Assembly: GCA_041589455.1 (NCBI GenBank)
Contig: JBFHVQ010000009.1
Location: 1 to 58,053 of the forward strand
From: SZUA-229 sp041589455
GTDB lineage: Bacteria > Pseudomonadota > Gammaproteobacteria > SZUA-229
DNA length: 58,053 nucleotides
Direction of reading: 5' to 3'
Shown: positions 1 through 8,884 of the stretch, in pieces
How positions within the stretch are numbered: the stretch's first letter is position 1
Layout of the letters: every line of letters begins with the position of its first letter
Notes under the pieces: generated by a model
Told to the model about the DNA's origin: nothing
The model's input: the letters and a program-made list of their open reading frames with translations, nothing else
Database searches by the model: none
Position numbers and translations under genes: made by a program

Positions 1-496
1 CGACACAGAAGGTGCAATATTTACTACAGCCTTCCATAATCGAGACAAAGGCACTGGGGCCTTCGGCTTTGGGCTCTGGCAGGTTATCGAATTTCTCGAT
101 TTCAGGAAAAGAAATGTCGACGATCGGCATATGCTCGATCTCCACCCCTTTCACCATCTGCGGCAGGCGATGCAGGGTCTGCGGACCAAACACCATATCT
201 ACATGAGGCGCACGCTGGCGAATCGCATCACCTTCCTGAGATGCCACGCAACCACCCACACCGATCAGCAGATCCGGCTTATCCTGCTTCCAGGTCTTCC
301 ACTTACCGAGCAGGGAAAATACTTTTTCCTGGGCTTTTTCACGAATTGAACAGGTATTCAGCAACAGAATATCCGCTTCTTCCGGGGTATCCACCTGGAT
401 AATTTCTTCCGATTCCGCCAGCACATCGTGCATTTTGGCCGAGTCGTATTCGTTCATCTGGCAACCGAAGGTTTTGATGTAAAGTTTGCGCGCCAT
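1..496 (-). CDS. miaB: tRNA-2-methylthio-N6-dimethylallyladenosine synthase, N-terminal part (runs off left edge)
   Basis: Radical-SAM enzyme that methylthiolates the isopentenyl-adenosine at position 37 of tRNAs reading UNN codons. The visible 165 residues begin MARKLYIKTFGCQMNEYDSA. Cys12, Cys49 (LNTCSIREKA) and Cys83 (GGCVASQEG) are the three ligands of the auxiliary cluster in the N-terminal MTTase domain. Cys157, Cys161 and Cys164 (CSKYCTFC) form the radical-SAM CxxxCxxC motif. The reading frame is open to the window edge, so the rest of the radical-SAM and TRAM domains lies outside. The ATG at 496 gives the usual MiaB N-terminus. It is transcribed leftward, away from a long non-coding stretch that must hold its promoter. 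Confidence 0.95.
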   Translation of the reverse strand, partial: MARKLYIKTFGCQMNEYDSAKMHDVLAESEEIIQVDTPEEADILLLNTCSIREKAQEKVFSLLGKWKTWKQDKPDLLIGVGGCVASQEGDAIRQRAPHVDMVFGPQTLHRLPQMVKGVEIEHMPIVDISFPEIEKFDNLPEPKAEGPSAFVSIMEGCSKYCTFCV

Positions 497-700
497 ATAG
501 CCTGTATCAATTCAACAAAGGGAACCCATAATTTTACCATTATACGGGTAAATCCCCAAACAATACCGACTGGGTGGTCTAACAGGCCAATAGATATCGA
601 CTCAAGCTACTACAACCTATTGATTCAGATCGTTTTTTCATATACATCCGAATAGAGCTGGATAAGTCTTTTTAAGCAAAAGCTTAACAGCAAAAGAAAC

Positions 701-816
701 CGCAAATGAACGCAAATAAAAGCTGTGGCGAATGTGATACTTAATGATAGCAAGCCGTGATGGATAGGATGCTTTTCAATTCTCTTTTTAATTCGCGTTT
801 TTTGCGTGCATTTGCT
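701..816. repeat. Short CGCAAAT-type direct repeats with inverted counterpart
   Basis: Two adjacent 10-mers, CGCAAATGAA and CGCAAATAAA, occupy 701-720. A related motif on the opposite strand lies at about 790-816 (read in reverse: GCAAATGCACGCAAAAAACG). Similar 'GCAAATGAACGCAAAT' strings recur between genes in many bacterial genomes, so this is probably a degenerate dispersed intergenic repeat. That link is from memory and not tested here. Confidence 0.4.
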
Positions 817-993
817 GATTAACTGCTTTTTCACCCTTATCAGGACATCCACCGATACCCCATAACTTGCTTAGTATTATGTATTTTTTTTGAAAATCTT
901 TTTTCAGGTAGTTCACTATTTTTCTCTAATAAATTAACAGCACCTTCTTCCACTCCCCTCTCGCACTTGCTAAAAATACTTTCTCGGCAGGGG

Positions 994-1218
994 CGATTTC
1001 ACAGGGATGTGAAATCGAGTGCTGCGAGCCTGGATGGCGAATCTGCGCGACCCGGTAAATGAGTCATAAAACAGCCAGAAATTATAAATCCGAGTAGACG
1101 CTATGAGTATTTTTGGGAACCCTCATCGTTTTTTATGATGGCAAGTGTGTTTGGGGTGGCATTCTTTTGGTTACTTTTCTGTTGCTATTGACAGAAAAGT
1201 GACTCGCCAGAAAGGCGA
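994..1218. repeat. Hairpin-rich dispersed intergenic element
   Basis: Three perfect inverted repeats occur in a row. CGATTTCAC (994-1002) pairs with GTGAAATCG (1009-1017). ACTTTTCTGT (1173-1182) pairs with ACAGAAAAGT (1191-1200). TCGCC (1204-1208) pairs with GGCGA (1214-1218). The right part, read in reverse (GGCGAGTCACTTTTCTGT then AGTAACCAAAAG), resembles an intergenic repeat found in many proteobacterial genomes. It is not an intact mobile element and carries no transposase. It may act as a transcript end or RNA structure, but that is not shown. Confidence 0.5.
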
Positions 1219-1421
1219 AAACATAAACATCAAACGCCTACCCATATTTGAGCTAGACACAAAAATTTCATAAAGACCATTTCCGGCATTATCAGGACAC
1301 TCGCCCAATCAACCCAAAACCCAACTTGATCTATTTCAATACGTAATAATATTATTAGATATACAATTAGCCAAAGTTGATTAGCACCCCCTAAATTATT
1401 CTTACACACCGGGGTTTTGCC

Positions 1422-3749
1422 ATGAATGGATTTAGGCGTTTTGCAGATTTAATCAGCCAGTTCAGCATGCAGCACAAGGGGCTTGTCTGGCTTGCTTGCA
1501 CTCTCATCTCAGTGATTACGGCAACGGGCGCGATTAACCTGGTGCCGGCCAGCGATTACCGCGTATTCTTTACACCCGATAACCCACAGCGCCTTACCTA
1601 CGAAGCCATCAACGAATCCTTCACACGCAACGATAATATATTGCTCGCCATAGAACCCGCCGACGGCAATGTTTTTAGCATGGAGTTTATGAGCCTGGTT
1701 GCAAACGTAACCGAACATTTATGGACATTTCCCTATGTGATTCGTGTCGATTCAATCAGCAACTTTCAGCACAGCTATGCCTTCGATGACAACCTGGTAG
1801 TTGCTGACCTGTTTGATGCCAATGAAAACAGCGCTGCAGACCTCAAACAAATACAACAAATTGCATTGACTGAACCCCAGTTACTTAATCACCTGATCAG
1901 CAAACAATCCAATATCACCGGTATTAATATTTCTGTATTACTACCGGGAAAAAATACCATGACTGAAACGCCGGAGATCGTTAATGCAATTCGCGATCTC
2001 GCTCGACAATTAGAACAGGACAATCCCGGATTAAAAACCTATATGACTGGCGTCATTATGCTCAACAATGCATTTGCTGAAGCCTCCTTGGTTGATATGA
2101 GCAGCCTGATCCCCGGTGTGTTTGCCCTGGTTCTGATTACTCTTGCACTAATACTGCGTAACTTTTATAGCCTGCTGATCTGTATTCTCACCATGATATA
2201 CTCGATTATTATGGCGATGGGTTTTGCTGGATGGATGGGCTACCCAATGACACCGCCAATGGCGATAGTGCCGATTATCATCATGACTCTGGCGGTAGCC
2301 AACTCTGTTCATATCCTCTTGCCCGCGATCAAGAGCATGCGCAATGGCGCTGATAAAACAGACGCCATCAAACAAAGCATTCACGAAAACAGTTATGCGG
2401 TATTTCTCACCGGCATTACCACAGCACTGGGTTTTTTATCTCTGAATACAACAGAAGTACTGCCTTTCCATCATCTTGGTAATAGCGCATCCTTTGGCGT
2501 TTTGATTGCATTCGTATTTAGCATGACATTACTACCCGCTTTATTTATGACATGGCCTGTCAGGGTAACCGTTAATAAAACAGATAGCATTCATATGCAG
2601 CGGCTGGCCAATTTTATTATTCATAACCATAAAATTTTATTAGCCGTTTGTTTACTGGGCACTTTACTCGCTGGCAGCTTTATAGCCAAGAATGAAATCA
2701 ATGAAAACCTGATTGAATATTTCGACACAGAGATTCAATTTCGTCAGGATTCAGATTACATTTCACAACACTTAACCGGCACCGGCTTTATCGATTATGC
2801 ATTAAACACACAGGAGAATGGTGTCAGCGAGCCTGAATACCTGAAACAGGTTGACGCTTTTTCACAATGGCTAAAACAACAACCTCATGTATTGAATGTT
2901 CACACGATTACAGATCGACTGAAGCAACTCAATAAAAACATGCACAATGACCAACCGGAGTGGTACAGGCTGCCTAAACAAAAGGATCTGGCTGCACAAT
3001 ATTTATTACTCTATGAAATGTCACTACCGTTTGGCCTTGATTTGAACAACCAGATCGACCTGCAAAAATCCGCAAGCAGAATCACCGTAACGGTCGATAA
3101 CATCAGTGCAAAACAATATATCGAACTTGACCATCGCGCCAGCCAGTGGCTACAACAAAATGCACCGCAACTGGCCACAATTGGTACAGGCCCAACGATG
3201 ATGTTCTCCCATATCAGTATGAACAATGCTTCCAGCATGCTACTTAGTACAACGCTGGCATTGATTGGCATATCGTTTGTTCTGTTTTTCGCCTTAGGTT
3301 CATTTTTTAGCGGCTTAATCAGCCTTGTTCCTAATTTACTACCAATTGCCACTGCCTTTGGTTTATGGGGTTTGTTCAATGGTGAAATAGGCCTGGGCCT
3401 GTCACTGGTTGCGGCAACATCACTGGGGATTATTGTTGACGATACCGTACACTTCCTGAGTAAATTTTCAGAAGCGAAAGAACAACTTCAACTAACAACA
3501 GAAGATGCGATTCGCTATGCATTTGACAAGGTTGGGCCGGCATTACTCAGTACCTCGCTCGCATTGGTGCTTGGCTTTGTTATCCTCTATTTTTCAGCTT
3601 TTAAATTAAATAGCGACATGGGAATACTGACATCAGCCACACTGGCAATCGCATTAATACTCGACTTTATACTATTACCAGCACTGTTAATGCAATTTTC
3701 TAAATCAGAAAGCTCAGGCGTCAAGATATTTAACCCGACTACTGAGTAA
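1422..3749 (+). CDS. RND-superfamily (MMPL/HAE3-type) exporter
   Basis: Predicted inner-membrane exporter of 775 residues. It shows the RND duplication: a membrane helix near residues 20-40, a periplasmic loop to about 220, five to six helices (about 225-385), then a second helix near 405-425, a second loop, and a closing helix bundle (about 605-765). Each half carries the acidic pattern of the proton-relay helix; GIIVDDTVHFLSKF in the second half is diagnostic of MMPL-type permeases. The length fits the HAE3/hopanoid-lipid exporter class better than AcrB-type pumps (over 1000 residues), and no membrane-fusion protein gene is adjacent. The substrate cannot be told. The ATG follows a weak GGGG element. 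The MddA-like gene starts 33 bases downstream, so the two may be cotranscribed. Confidence 0.8.
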   Translation: MNGFRRFADLISQFSMQHKGLVWLACTLISVITATGAINLVPASDYRVFFTPDNPQRLTYEAINESFTRNDNILLAIEPADGNVFSMEFMSLVANVTEHLWTFPYVIRVDSISNFQHSYAFDDNLVVADLFDANENSAADLKQIQQIALTEPQLLNHLISKQSNITGINISVLLPGKNTMTETPEIVNAIRDLARQLEQDNPGLKTYMTGVIMLNNAFAEASLVDMSSLIPGVFALVLITLALILRNFYSLLICILTMIYSIIMAMGFAGWMGYPMTPPMAIVPIIIMTLAVANSVHILLPAIKSMRNGADKTDAIKQSIHENSYAVFLTGITTALGFLSLNTTEVLPFHHLGNSASFGVLIAFVFSMTLLPALFMTWPVRVTVNKTDSIHMQRLANFIIHNHKILLAVCLLGTLLAGSFIAKNEINENLIEYFDTEIQFRQDSDYISQHLTGTGFIDYALNTQENGVSEPEYLKQVDAFSQWLKQQPHVLNVHTITDRLKQLNKNMHNDQPEWYRLPKQKDLAAQYLLLYEMSLPFGLDLNNQIDLQKSASRITVTVDNISAKQYIELDHRASQWLQQNAPQLATIGTGPTMMFSHISMNNASSMLLSTTLALIGISFVLFFALGSFFSGLISLVPNLLPIATAFGLWGLFNGEIGLGLSLVAATSLGIIVDDTVHFLSKFSEAKEQLQLTTEDAIRYAFDKVGPALLSTSLALVLGFVILYFSAFKLNSDMGILTSATLAIALILDFILLPALLMQFSKSESSGVKIFNPTTE

Positions 3750-3782
3750 TACAGCGTTAAAATTTATCAGGAGAAAAACGTT

Positions 3783-4511
3783 GTGAGTCGTCTACTTATC
3801 TTCATCTATGGCCTGATTTGTTACCTTCTCGGACTTGGCACTTTAACCTGGTTTATCTTATTTATAGGTGGCTGGGAGTTCCTACCTCGACATATAGACT
3901 CAGACACTCCTGGCCCACTATCAATAGCTCTCATCACTAACCTGAGCATACTTATACTCTTTGCATTACAACACTCTATAATGGCACGTCTATCATTCAA
4001 ACAGCGATGGAATAAAATAATTCCCCGGGCTGCCGAACGCAGCACCTATCTTCTATTTTCAGCCATTATGATGACTATAATATGTCTCTATTGGCAGCCC
4101 ATTGATGGCACGGTGTGGATAATAAATAATACCCCAGGAAAAATAATCTTAATATTACTCTATGTCCTTGGCTGGAGCATAGCAGTCGCAGCATCAACCG
4201 TGATCAATCATTTTGAACTATTTGGATTACAGCAAGTATATTTAAATTTTACAAACAAGCCAGAACCAGATCCTTATTTTTCTGAAAGTTCATTTTATAA
4301 AATCATTCGCCACCCAATACAGTTTGGCACCTTAATTGGCATATGGTCCACACCGATTATGAGCGCCACACATTTAATGCTATCGACTGGATTAACTATT
4401 TATATTTTTATAAGCCTGAAATACGAAGAACAAGATCTTGTCCGTACACTGGGTGAAAAATACCGCGATTATCAAAAACGCGTCAGCATGATTATTCCTT
4501 TTTCAAAATGA
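3783..4511 (+). CDS. mddA: Methanethiol S-methyltransferase-like membrane protein (MddA/NnrU/ICMT superfamily)
   Basis: A 242-residue integral membrane protein with about five to six helices. It resembles MddA, which uses S-adenosylmethionine to methylate methanethiol to dimethyl sulfide. Features shared with that family as I recall it are QHSIMAR (about residues 62-68), ERSTYLLFS (about 87-95), NHFELFGLQQVY (about 140-151), the RHP motif of the C-terminal SAM/substrate site in the variant RHPIQFG, and the ending EEQDLVRTLGEKYRDYQKRV. The GTG start at 3783 is preceded by AGGAGA at good spacing. Family membership is well supported; substrate is inferred, since relatives include NnrU and isoprenylcysteine methyltransferases. 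Confidence 0.7.
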   Translation: MSRLLIFIYGLICYLLGLGTLTWFILFIGGWEFLPRHIDSDTPGPLSIALITNLSILILFALQHSIMARLSFKQRWNKIIPRAAERSTYLLFSAIMMTIICLYWQPIDGTVWIINNTPGKIILILLYVLGWSIAVAASTVINHFELFGLQQVYLNFTNKPEPDPYFSESSFYKIIRHPIQFGTLIGIWSTPIMSATHLMLSTGLTIYIFISLKYEEQDLVRTLGEKYRDYQKRVSMIIPFSK

Positions 4512-4577
4512 TTATATTTCTATAACAGTAGTAAACAGACCAATTCATCTGAATCTCATGATAGCAGTGCTTTCCAC

Positions 4578-5360
4578 TTACACCAGCTTTCGCATTTGCT
4601 TAAAATAATACATTAATGGCATTTCGAACTTTTGCGCCAGTTGTTTTACATATGACTTAAGCTCTTGTTTCGATAACTCACAGGGTGACTTACCACAAAA
4701 CAAAACCCAGTTACCCTTAAATACATCACAGACAATAACTTCATTAAACTGCTGCATGACATGTTGCATAAGATCTGAATTTTCGTCTGGCAGATAATGG
4801 AAATTAATAACTAACCAGCCATTTTCATCAAGCACTTTGTACACGTTATCAATAAATAACAACTGCACCTGCACCTGACTCATTCCATCCGCTTCATATA
4901 GATCACTCAAAATTAGATTCGTGCTGCTCTCCGGTGCTTTGCCAAGGTAATCGAATGCATCTTGGCATGTCACCTGCAGTTGATAATTTTCTGGCAAATC
5001 AAACCATTCATAAGCGACATCAATAACCAGCTGTCGCAACTCAACGACCTGCAAGCTAACTCTAGGATAAAAATGATGCAGGCAGTGCACAAGACCTCCA
5101 CCACCCAAACCTAATACGGTTATATGCTGGGGCTTAACGAATAACAGGCCCAATAGCATAATGCGGGTATATTCATGCATCAGATAATGCGGCCGCTCTA
5201 TTAGCAGGCTGCTTTGCTGCAATGAAGAAGCAAAACTTAGTACCCGCTTTTCACCTTGCTGACTAACGATCACTTCACCAAATTCGTCAGTTGATCGAAA
5301 CAGCTCTTTGCTCTGCGAGGCACTCTTACCCGCATTGTCTGGATATTGAGAAGAACGCAT
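4578..5360 (-). CDS. Spermidine-synthase-like class I methyltransferase-fold protein
   Basis: A 260-residue soluble protein with a Rossmann-fold nucleotide site: VLGLGGGGLVHCLHHFYP (about residues 80-97) is the glycine-rich loop, ELRQLVIDVA follows as the acidic second strand, and LILSDLYEADG occupies the position of the catalytic Asp region in spermidine synthases. Such proteins are usually annotated 'spermidine synthase-like' or 'fused MFS/spermidine synthase'. No decarboxylase (speD) or other polyamine gene is nearby, so true aminopropyl transfer is uncertain and methyl transfer is equally possible. It is convergent with the MddA-like gene and lies downstream of fabR on the same strand, 65 bases away. 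Confidence 0.6.
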   Translation of the reverse strand: MRSSQYPDNAGKSASQSKELFRSTDEFGEVIVSQQGEKRVLSFASSLQQSSLLIERPHYLMHEYTRIMLLGLLFVKPQHITVLGLGGGGLVHCLHHFYPRVSLQVVELRQLVIDVAYEWFDLPENYQLQVTCQDAFDYLGKAPESSTNLILSDLYEADGMSQVQVQLLFIDNVYKVLDENGWLVINFHYLPDENSDLMQHVMQQFNEVIVCDVFKGNWVLFCGKSPCELSKQELKSYVKQLAQKFEMPLMYYFKQMRKLV

Positions 5361-5425
5361 TGTTGGTAAAAATTAACTGGAAAAACTAGACACTCACTTT
5401 AGAAAAAACTGAACATGCACTTAAC

Positions 5426-6052
5426 TTATTTAACACCACCATTTGGGCGACGTCTTAAAAACGATTCCGCACCACGGGCAATATAGCGCAATTGCACAAT
5501 CGCCTTTTCAGTTAACTGTACACGTTCAGAGGGCTTACAATCGAGCGCTTCAGCACAGGCATTGAACACCAGTATCACCATGGCCTCAGCCTGAATACGT
5601 GCATCTTCTGCACTGTGGCCCCGTTGATGCTGAATATAATCCGCCAGCTCAACAACAAAATACTGCAGTTCACGAGATACCGCCTTACGGAACGCCAACG
5701 AAGAGCCACTGCGCTCTCTGAGCAACAATCTGAAAACATGGGGACTATTGTGAATAAACTCCATAAAGGTTTCGACCGATATGCGAATCACGCTACCACG
5801 GTCATTGATGCGCTGCCGCGCCTTGCGCATTAATTGTCGCAGAATAACGCCCCCCTCATCCACCAGACTCAGACCCAACTCCTCCATGTCTTCAAAATGC
5901 CGATAAAACGACGTCGGCGCAATTCCCGCCTCCCGGGCGACCTCCCGCAGGCTGAGGCTGGCAAAGCTACGTTCTTCACTGAGTAGCTGAAACGCCGCAT
6001 CGATAATTTGCCGACGGGTCTTTTCCTTCTGTTGTGCACGATTAATTGTCAT
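5426..6052 (-). CDS. fabR: TetR-family repressor of unsaturated fatty acid synthesis FabR
   Basis: DNA-binding repressor that senses the unsaturated/saturated acyl thioester balance and controls fatty-acid unsaturation genes. The 208 residues follow E. coli FabR closely. The helix-turn-helix near residues 28-52 reads SFASLSLREVAREAGIAPTS, and FYRHFEDMEELGLSLVDE and the effector-domain stretch FRLLLRERSGSSLAFR match as well. The start (MTINRAQQKEKTRR) gives the family N-terminus. It is divergent from a desaturase gene, with an operator-like palindrome in between, which fits direct control of that gene and probably of itself. The Pseudomonas counterpart is DesT beside desCB. Confidence 0.9.
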   Translation of the reverse strand: MTINRAQQKEKTRRQIIDAAFQLLSEERSFASLSLREVAREAGIAPTSFYRHFEDMEELGLSLVDEGGVILRQLMRKARQRINDRGSVIRISVETFMEFIHNSPHVFRLLLRERSGSSLAFRKAVSRELQYFVVELADYIQHQRGHSAEDARIQAEAMVILVFNACAEALDCKPSERVQLTEKAIVQLRYIARGAESFLRRRPNGGVK

Positions 6053-6146
6053 CCCGGAATATTATCATAAAGCCGACGAATGGATAACATGTGTAAACCT
6101 TTTATCTACTATACCTAGTTTGAATATATACATTTCGCGTTTTTCA

Positions 6147-6162
6147 GCGTACACTTGTACAC
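6147..6162. promoter_or_regulatory. Putative FabR/DesT-type operator
   Basis: The palindrome GTACA-CT-TGTAC (6149-6160), within GCGTACACTTGTACAC, lies 28 bases before the desaturase ATG and about 90 bases before the divergent fabR start. Its form agrees with the GTACA/TGTAC half-sites of FabR and FadR-class operators. The placement predicts repression of the desaturase. This rests on motif and context only. Confidence 0.6.
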
Positions 6163-6189
6163 GTTATATATCGAGATTCTGGACACCCC

Positions 6190-7320
6190 ATGCACAAGCC
6201 CAAACTAATATGGTTGAATGCCACCATATTCGCCTTAAGCGCACTCATTACCCTGATTATTGTTCCAATCTACGCACTCACCATTGGTTTTGACGGCTGG
6301 CAAGTAGCCGCCATGATAGGCGGTATTATTTTCTGCGAAATATCCATTACTGCAGGCTACCACCGGCTCTGGTCACACCGGGCTTATGAAGCGCACTGGA
6401 CAGTGCGACTGCTATTCGCTATTGGCGGCACCTATGCAACACAAAACACCATCCTGCACTGGTGCTCAGACCACCGAGAGCACCATCGCCATACCGATGA
6501 CAATGAAAAAGACCCGTATTCTGCCAAACAGGGCTTCTGGTATTCACACATTGGCTGGATGATTCGTGAATATGGCATCAATCAGAATACTGGCTACAAA
6601 AACTGTACTGATCTGAAGAAAGACCCCATCGTCATGTGGCAGCACAAGCATTATTTACCGCTGGTACTGGGCATTAATTTTGGCATCCCCATTGTGCTCG
6701 GACTAATACATGGCGACCTTATTGGAATGCTATTGCTGGCAGGTGTAGCGCGTCTGTTTATCTCACACCACTTTACCTTCCTGATTAACTCACTGGCGCA
6801 TATCTGGGGCAGACAGCCTTATTCCGATAAAAACTCCTCTAAGGACAATGACCTGCTGGCCTTCCTGACCATGGGTGAGGGCTATCATAACTATCACCAT
6901 AGCTTTCAGCGTGATTATAGAAATGGCATTCGCTGGTGGCAGTTCGACCCCACTAAATGGTTGATTCATAGTCTGTCCTGGTTGAAGCTGACGCGCAATT
7001 TATACCGAGCGCCCCTCGAATATATAGAAGCCTCACGCGCTGAAATGTTATTACGCAAAACCTCACAAAAGCTCGAACAACTGCCTCATGCCGATATTCT
7101 GAAACAGCGCCTACAGGCCGAATACGAAGTTTTAATCAGTAAAATCAATGAGTTTGCTCAGGCCAAACGCCTATGGCTAGAAGCACAGAAAAACAGCATG
7201 CAAAATAGCATGAAGGAAAGCTGTGATATTGAATCAATGAAACGAAAAGTTGATCAGCTCAAACACAGCGTTATCCAGCAGCGCAAAGACTGGATGCTAC
7301 TCAACGCACGTCTCGCCTGA
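6190..7320 (+). CDS. Acyl-CoA/acyl-lipid delta-9-type fatty acid desaturase
   Basis: Membrane di-iron desaturase that places a cis double bond in saturated acyl chains. All three histidine boxes are present: HRLWSH (residues 58-63), HREHH (95-99) and HNYHH (about 233-237). Four hydrophobic helices flank them. The catalytic part ends near residue 275, and the last 100 residues form a charged, probably coiled-coil tail (for example EASRAEMLLRKTSQKLEQL), longer than in many DesA-type enzymes. It is divergent from fabR with a shared operator-like site. An aerobic enzyme of this type would give oxygen-dependent membrane fluidity control. Confidence 0.9.
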   Translation: MHKPKLIWLNATIFALSALITLIIVPIYALTIGFDGWQVAAMIGGIIFCEISITAGYHRLWSHRAYEAHWTVRLLFAIGGTYATQNTILHWCSDHREHHRHTDDNEKDPYSAKQGFWYSHIGWMIREYGINQNTGYKNCTDLKKDPIVMWQHKHYLPLVLGINFGIPIVLGLIHGDLIGMLLLAGVARLFISHHFTFLINSLAHIWGRQPYSDKNSSKDNDLLAFLTMGEGYHNYHHSFQRDYRNGIRWWQFDPTKWLIHSLSWLKLTRNLYRAPLEYIEASRAEMLLRKTSQKLEQLPHADILKQRLQAEYEVLISKINEFAQAKRLWLEAQKNSMQNSMKESCDIESMKRKVDQLKHSVIQQRKDWMLLNARLA

Positions 7321-7341
7321 TCATTCTCAGCACCACAACCC

Positions 7342-7371
7342 ATGCAGGTTAATTAACAAATTAACCTGCAT
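7342..7371 (+). terminator. Perfect hairpin after the desaturase gene
   Basis: ATGCAGGTTAATT (7342-7354) pairs perfectly with AATTAACCTGCAT (7359-7371) around a 4-base loop, 22 bases after the desaturase stop. No strong U-run follows, so it may be an RNA 3' end stabiliser or weak terminator. Confidence 0.45.
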
Positions 7372-7578
7372 TGTTGCTCCACATCAACAAGCAACTCGCC
7401 AAATGCATTAACCTGAAATCAAATAATAAGAGGATGTTGACACTGGGTAATAAACACAAACTTACCGAGCACAAACCCTACCTCGGATGCGTTTATCGAA
7501 AGCCTGATAAAAGAACGACTACACTTAAAAGACGAATTATTTAGTATTATCCAGAACAACGAATATAAGGCGGATACC

Positions 7579-7905
7579 ATGCTAGATCTTGCTCATTACA
7601 AATCACTGCTCATCGATCTACGTCAGGAACTTACAAAGCGCGTTAAGGCGATCGAAAAAGACCTGCATCATGTGGAAGAAAAAGTAGAACAGGACTTTGC
7701 CGAACAGGCCACTCAACGTGAAAATGATGACGTGCTGAACTCTCTCGACAATGACGCCAAAGACAAGCTCATCGCTATCGACAAGGCCCTGCTTCGCATA
7801 GAAACCGGCGACTATGGCTACTGCGAAGAATGCGGTGAAGCAATCGATGAAAAACGCCTCAAAGCCATTCCCTTTGCGATTCGCTGCATAGACTGTGCAG
7901 ACTAA
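7579..7905 (+). CDS. Small DksA/TraR-family zinc-finger protein
   Basis: A 108-residue relative of DksA/TraR, proteins that enter the secondary channel of RNA polymerase and modulate initiation. The N-terminal 75 residues are helical and rich in charged residues (coiled coil). The C4 zinc site is Cys82, Cys85, Cys103 and Cys106 (CEEC and CIDC), with the family segment EAIDEKRLKAIPFAIRC between. It is shorter than canonical DksA (about 150 residues) and closer to the YbiI/TraR class. The ATG follows AAGGCGG at suitable spacing. It stands alone between a desaturase and a YbaK gene. Whether it binds polymerase is not testable from sequence. Confidence 0.8.
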   Translation: MLDLAHYKSLLIDLRQELTKRVKAIEKDLHHVEEKVEQDFAEQATQRENDDVLNSLDNDAKDKLIAIDKALLRIETGDYGYCEECGEAIDEKRLKAIPFAIRCIDCAD

Positions 7906-7970
7906 CCATCGCTTGAGTTGAGTGCTACAATTAATAGTGCGAGTTTGATCACCTTAAACGGAGGTGTGTT

Positions 7971-8438
7971 ATGAAAATTGCCCCAACGCTCGTCACCACA
8001 CTGACCCAGCACGACATTCAATACGATACCGTTCGTCACCGCCATGCCGACAGCAGCCTTAACTCTGCGCATGCCGCACACATCTCAGCCAGCCTGATGG
8101 CCAAGCCTGTCATTCTAGAAGATGAGCAAGGGTTTGTTATGGCCCTTGTACCTGCCAACCAGCATTTGAAAATACAGGAACTCAACATGTTTCTAAATCG
8201 CAATATGCACCTGGCAAGCGAAGACAAAATTGGCACATTATTTAAAGACTGTGAAATCGGCGCTATTCCGCCTGTCGGTGAAGCCTATGGCATCGAAACC
8301 GTTGTGGATTATAGCTTTGACGACTATACAGACGTATATTTAGAAGCAGGCAACCATAAAGACCTGATCCATATCAGCGGTGAGGACTTCAGGCATTTAA
8401 TGGAAACTGCACATCATGCCAGCTTGTGCTTGCATTGA
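7971..8438 (+). CDS. YbaK/ProX-type aminoacyl-tRNA deacylase domain protein
   Basis: A 155-residue stand-alone protein with the YbaK/aaRS-associated editing fold, which hydrolyses mischarged tRNAs in trans. Visible family landmarks are the N-terminal segment IQYDTVRHRHA, HAAHISASLMAKPVILEDEQG (about residues 33-53, with the conserved Lys), the strand FVMALVPANQHLKI, and the GAIPPVGEAYGIETVVD loop (about 94-110) lining the substrate pocket. The start is clear: GGAGG precedes the ATG by seven bases. Which tRNA it edits cannot be told; this subgroup is distinct from the Cys-tRNAPro deacylase YbaK proper. Confidence 0.75.
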   Translation: MKIAPTLVTTLTQHDIQYDTVRHRHADSSLNSAHAAHISASLMAKPVILEDEQGFVMALVPANQHLKIQELNMFLNRNMHLASEDKIGTLFKDCEIGAIPPVGEAYGIETVVDYSFDDYTDVYLEAGNHKDLIHISGEDFRHLMETAHHASLCLH

Positions 8439-8884
8439 TCTACTGAAACACACACTCGGATCAATGCTATTTAAGCCTGAGCATTTTTTCAGCTCAGGCA
8501 GGGTGACTTGTCGCGGCAAATAGAACTACCTGATTACCAGGGCTTCATGCAGAAGCATCTATAAACACCCGTACATCAAGCACCAACACCCTGGCAAGCA
8601 TAGCAAACTTAATAATCCTTTCTTTGTGCCGCTGTCCCCATAATTTATTAGCCCAGCAAAATCAACTTGACCTCTACACCTTCTATGTCACCCGTTTGTG
8701 TGATAAGCCATAAAAAAGACACATCAAGTTTGCACTCATTGCCCACTCGACATAAAATATGTCGCCTTATGTGTGGCTAGGAATGGTAATACTTCGCGCC
8801 CAATGCGATTACTCCCCTCAGTTGCTGAAAATATAACAAGGCTTAAAAAGCCGTTAGCACCCAAAATTATTGAACGCATTTGAG
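8439..8884. other. Intergenic region, one hairpin, no gene seen
   Basis: No credible coding frame was found. A hairpin, GCCTGAGC (8475-8482) with GCTCAGGC (8492-8499), sits 36 bases after the YbaK-like gene; its loop is T-rich but no U-run follows. The promoter of the downstream four-gene operon should lie toward the right end, but I see no convincing -35/-10 pair. Confidence 0.5.

Larger units (their letters stand above)
497..1421. other. Long intergenic region with repeats, no credible gene
   Basis: This gap of about 0.9 kb separates miaB from a divergent RND exporter gene. No frame in it looks like a real protein; the open frame at 625-852 on the minus strand is low-complexity and lies over repeats. 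It holds short direct repeats near 701-720 with a related inverted copy near 790-815, and a chain of perfect hairpins between 994 and 1218, listed separately. Confidence 0.7.

Noticed and set aside
625..852. 75-codon open frame on the minus strand near miaB
   Set aside because: It lies over short repeats and low-complexity DNA and gives a Leu/Phe/Lys-rich product with no family resemblance.
7438..7578. Open frame continuing upstream in phase with the small DksA/TraR gene
   Set aside because: It has no ATG, GTG or TTG, and the internal ATG at 7579 has a good ribosome binding site, so the extension looks like chance openness.
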